Source of the DNA: Pseudomonadota bacterium | Lineage (GTDB): Bacteria; Pseudomonadota; Gammaproteobacteria; Burkholderiales; Burkholderiaceae_B | NCBI GenBank assembly: GCA_023437255.1 | Contig: JAEZGR010000085.1 | Location: 1-6,133 of the forward strand | DNA: 6,133 nt | Reading direction: 5' to 3' | Shown: piece by piece, positions 6,026 to 6,133 of the stretch | How the letters are laid out: each line of letters begins with the position of its first letter | Position numbering within the stretch: position 1 is the stretch's first letter | The notes under the pieces: model-generated | Seen by the model: only the letters and a program-made list of their open reading frames with translations | The model's database searches: none | What the model was told of the DNA's origin: nothing | Position numbers and translations under genes: made by a program

Positions 6026-6058
6026 CCGCCCGCCTCGGGGGCGGGCGGCGTCCATTTT
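6026..6058 (+). terminator. GC-rich hairpin with short T-run between binding-protein and ATPase genes
   Basis: A perfect 9-bp GC-only stem (6026-6034 with 6040-6048) and a 5-base loop begin nine bases past the binding-protein stop. Six bases after the stem comes TTTT (6055-6058). The T-run is short and displaced, so partial termination or 3'-end protection of the upstream mRNA is more likely than a full stop. Either would give more binding protein than ATPase and permease, as is common in ABC importer operons. Confidence 0.6.
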
Positions 6059-6082
6059 CTGACAATACGAAGGCTTTGCGGT

Positions 6083-6133
6083 ATGCATGAAAACGTTGCG
6101 CCCCTGCTGTCGGTCGATGGTGTCACGCTGCGC
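6083..6133 (+). CDS. Probable ABC transporter ATP-binding protein, N-terminal 17 codons only
   Basis: The ATG at 6083 opens a frame running to the window edge, with GAAGG (6069-6073) nine bases upstream as ribosome binding site. The residues visible, with LLSVDGVTLR at positions 8-17, match the first beta-strand of ABC ATPases of the NitT/TauT (SsuB/TauC-like) type, and position after the binding-protein gene is where such a subunit is expected. Walker motifs lie outside the window, so the call rests on context and one short strand pattern. Confidence 0.65.
   Translation, partial: MHENVAPLLSVDGVTLR

Overview
The window is GC-rich and almost fully coding, with strong codon bias; long open frames opposite real genes are a by-product. 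The protein families and their style (PrpD-like protein, FCD-type GntR regulator, PcaC-like decarboxylase, NitT/TauT-type ABC uptake) suggest a proteobacterium, most likely a Burkholderiales betaproteobacterium. That placement is inference from gene content, not from a marker gene. I see no mobile element, CRISPR array, phage gene, tRNA or rRNA.

The layout is one divergent metabolic locus built around a 129-bp promoter region at 3509-3637. Leftward (minus strand) run four genes: an MmgE/PrpD-family protein (3508-2147), a GntR/FCD regulator (2079-1360), a metallo-beta-lactamase-fold hydrolase of the N-acyl-homoserine-lactonase-like group (1352-543), and a RidA/YjgF-superfamily protein (436-44). 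Rightward (plus strand) run a PcaC-like carboxymuconolactone decarboxylase family protein (3638-4039), a beta-hydroxyacid dehydrogenase (4039-4959, overlapping its neighbour by one base), a secreted NitT/TauT-type ABC substrate-binding protein (5016-6017) and, after a GC-rich hairpin, the first 17 codons of what looks like the transporter ATPase (6083 onward, cut by the window edge).

Read together, the genes form an uptake-plus-catabolism unit: an ABC system imports a small, probably organic-acid-like or aromatic-derived compound. A decarboxylase/tautomerase-type enzyme, a lactone or ester hydrolase, a PrpD-fold lyase or epimerase and an NAD(P)-linked hydroxyacid dehydrogenase would process it, and the GntR protein would sense it. 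The substrate cannot be read from the sequence, and I do not recognise the gene set as a named pathway. No gene is broken. The points worth a second look are a RidA protein without the deaminase arginine, a lactonase-like enzyme without the AiiA-type tyrosine, an FCD regulator with two of three usual metal ligands replaced, a heptamer shared by the two candidate control regions, and a hairpin that may set transporter stoichiometry.
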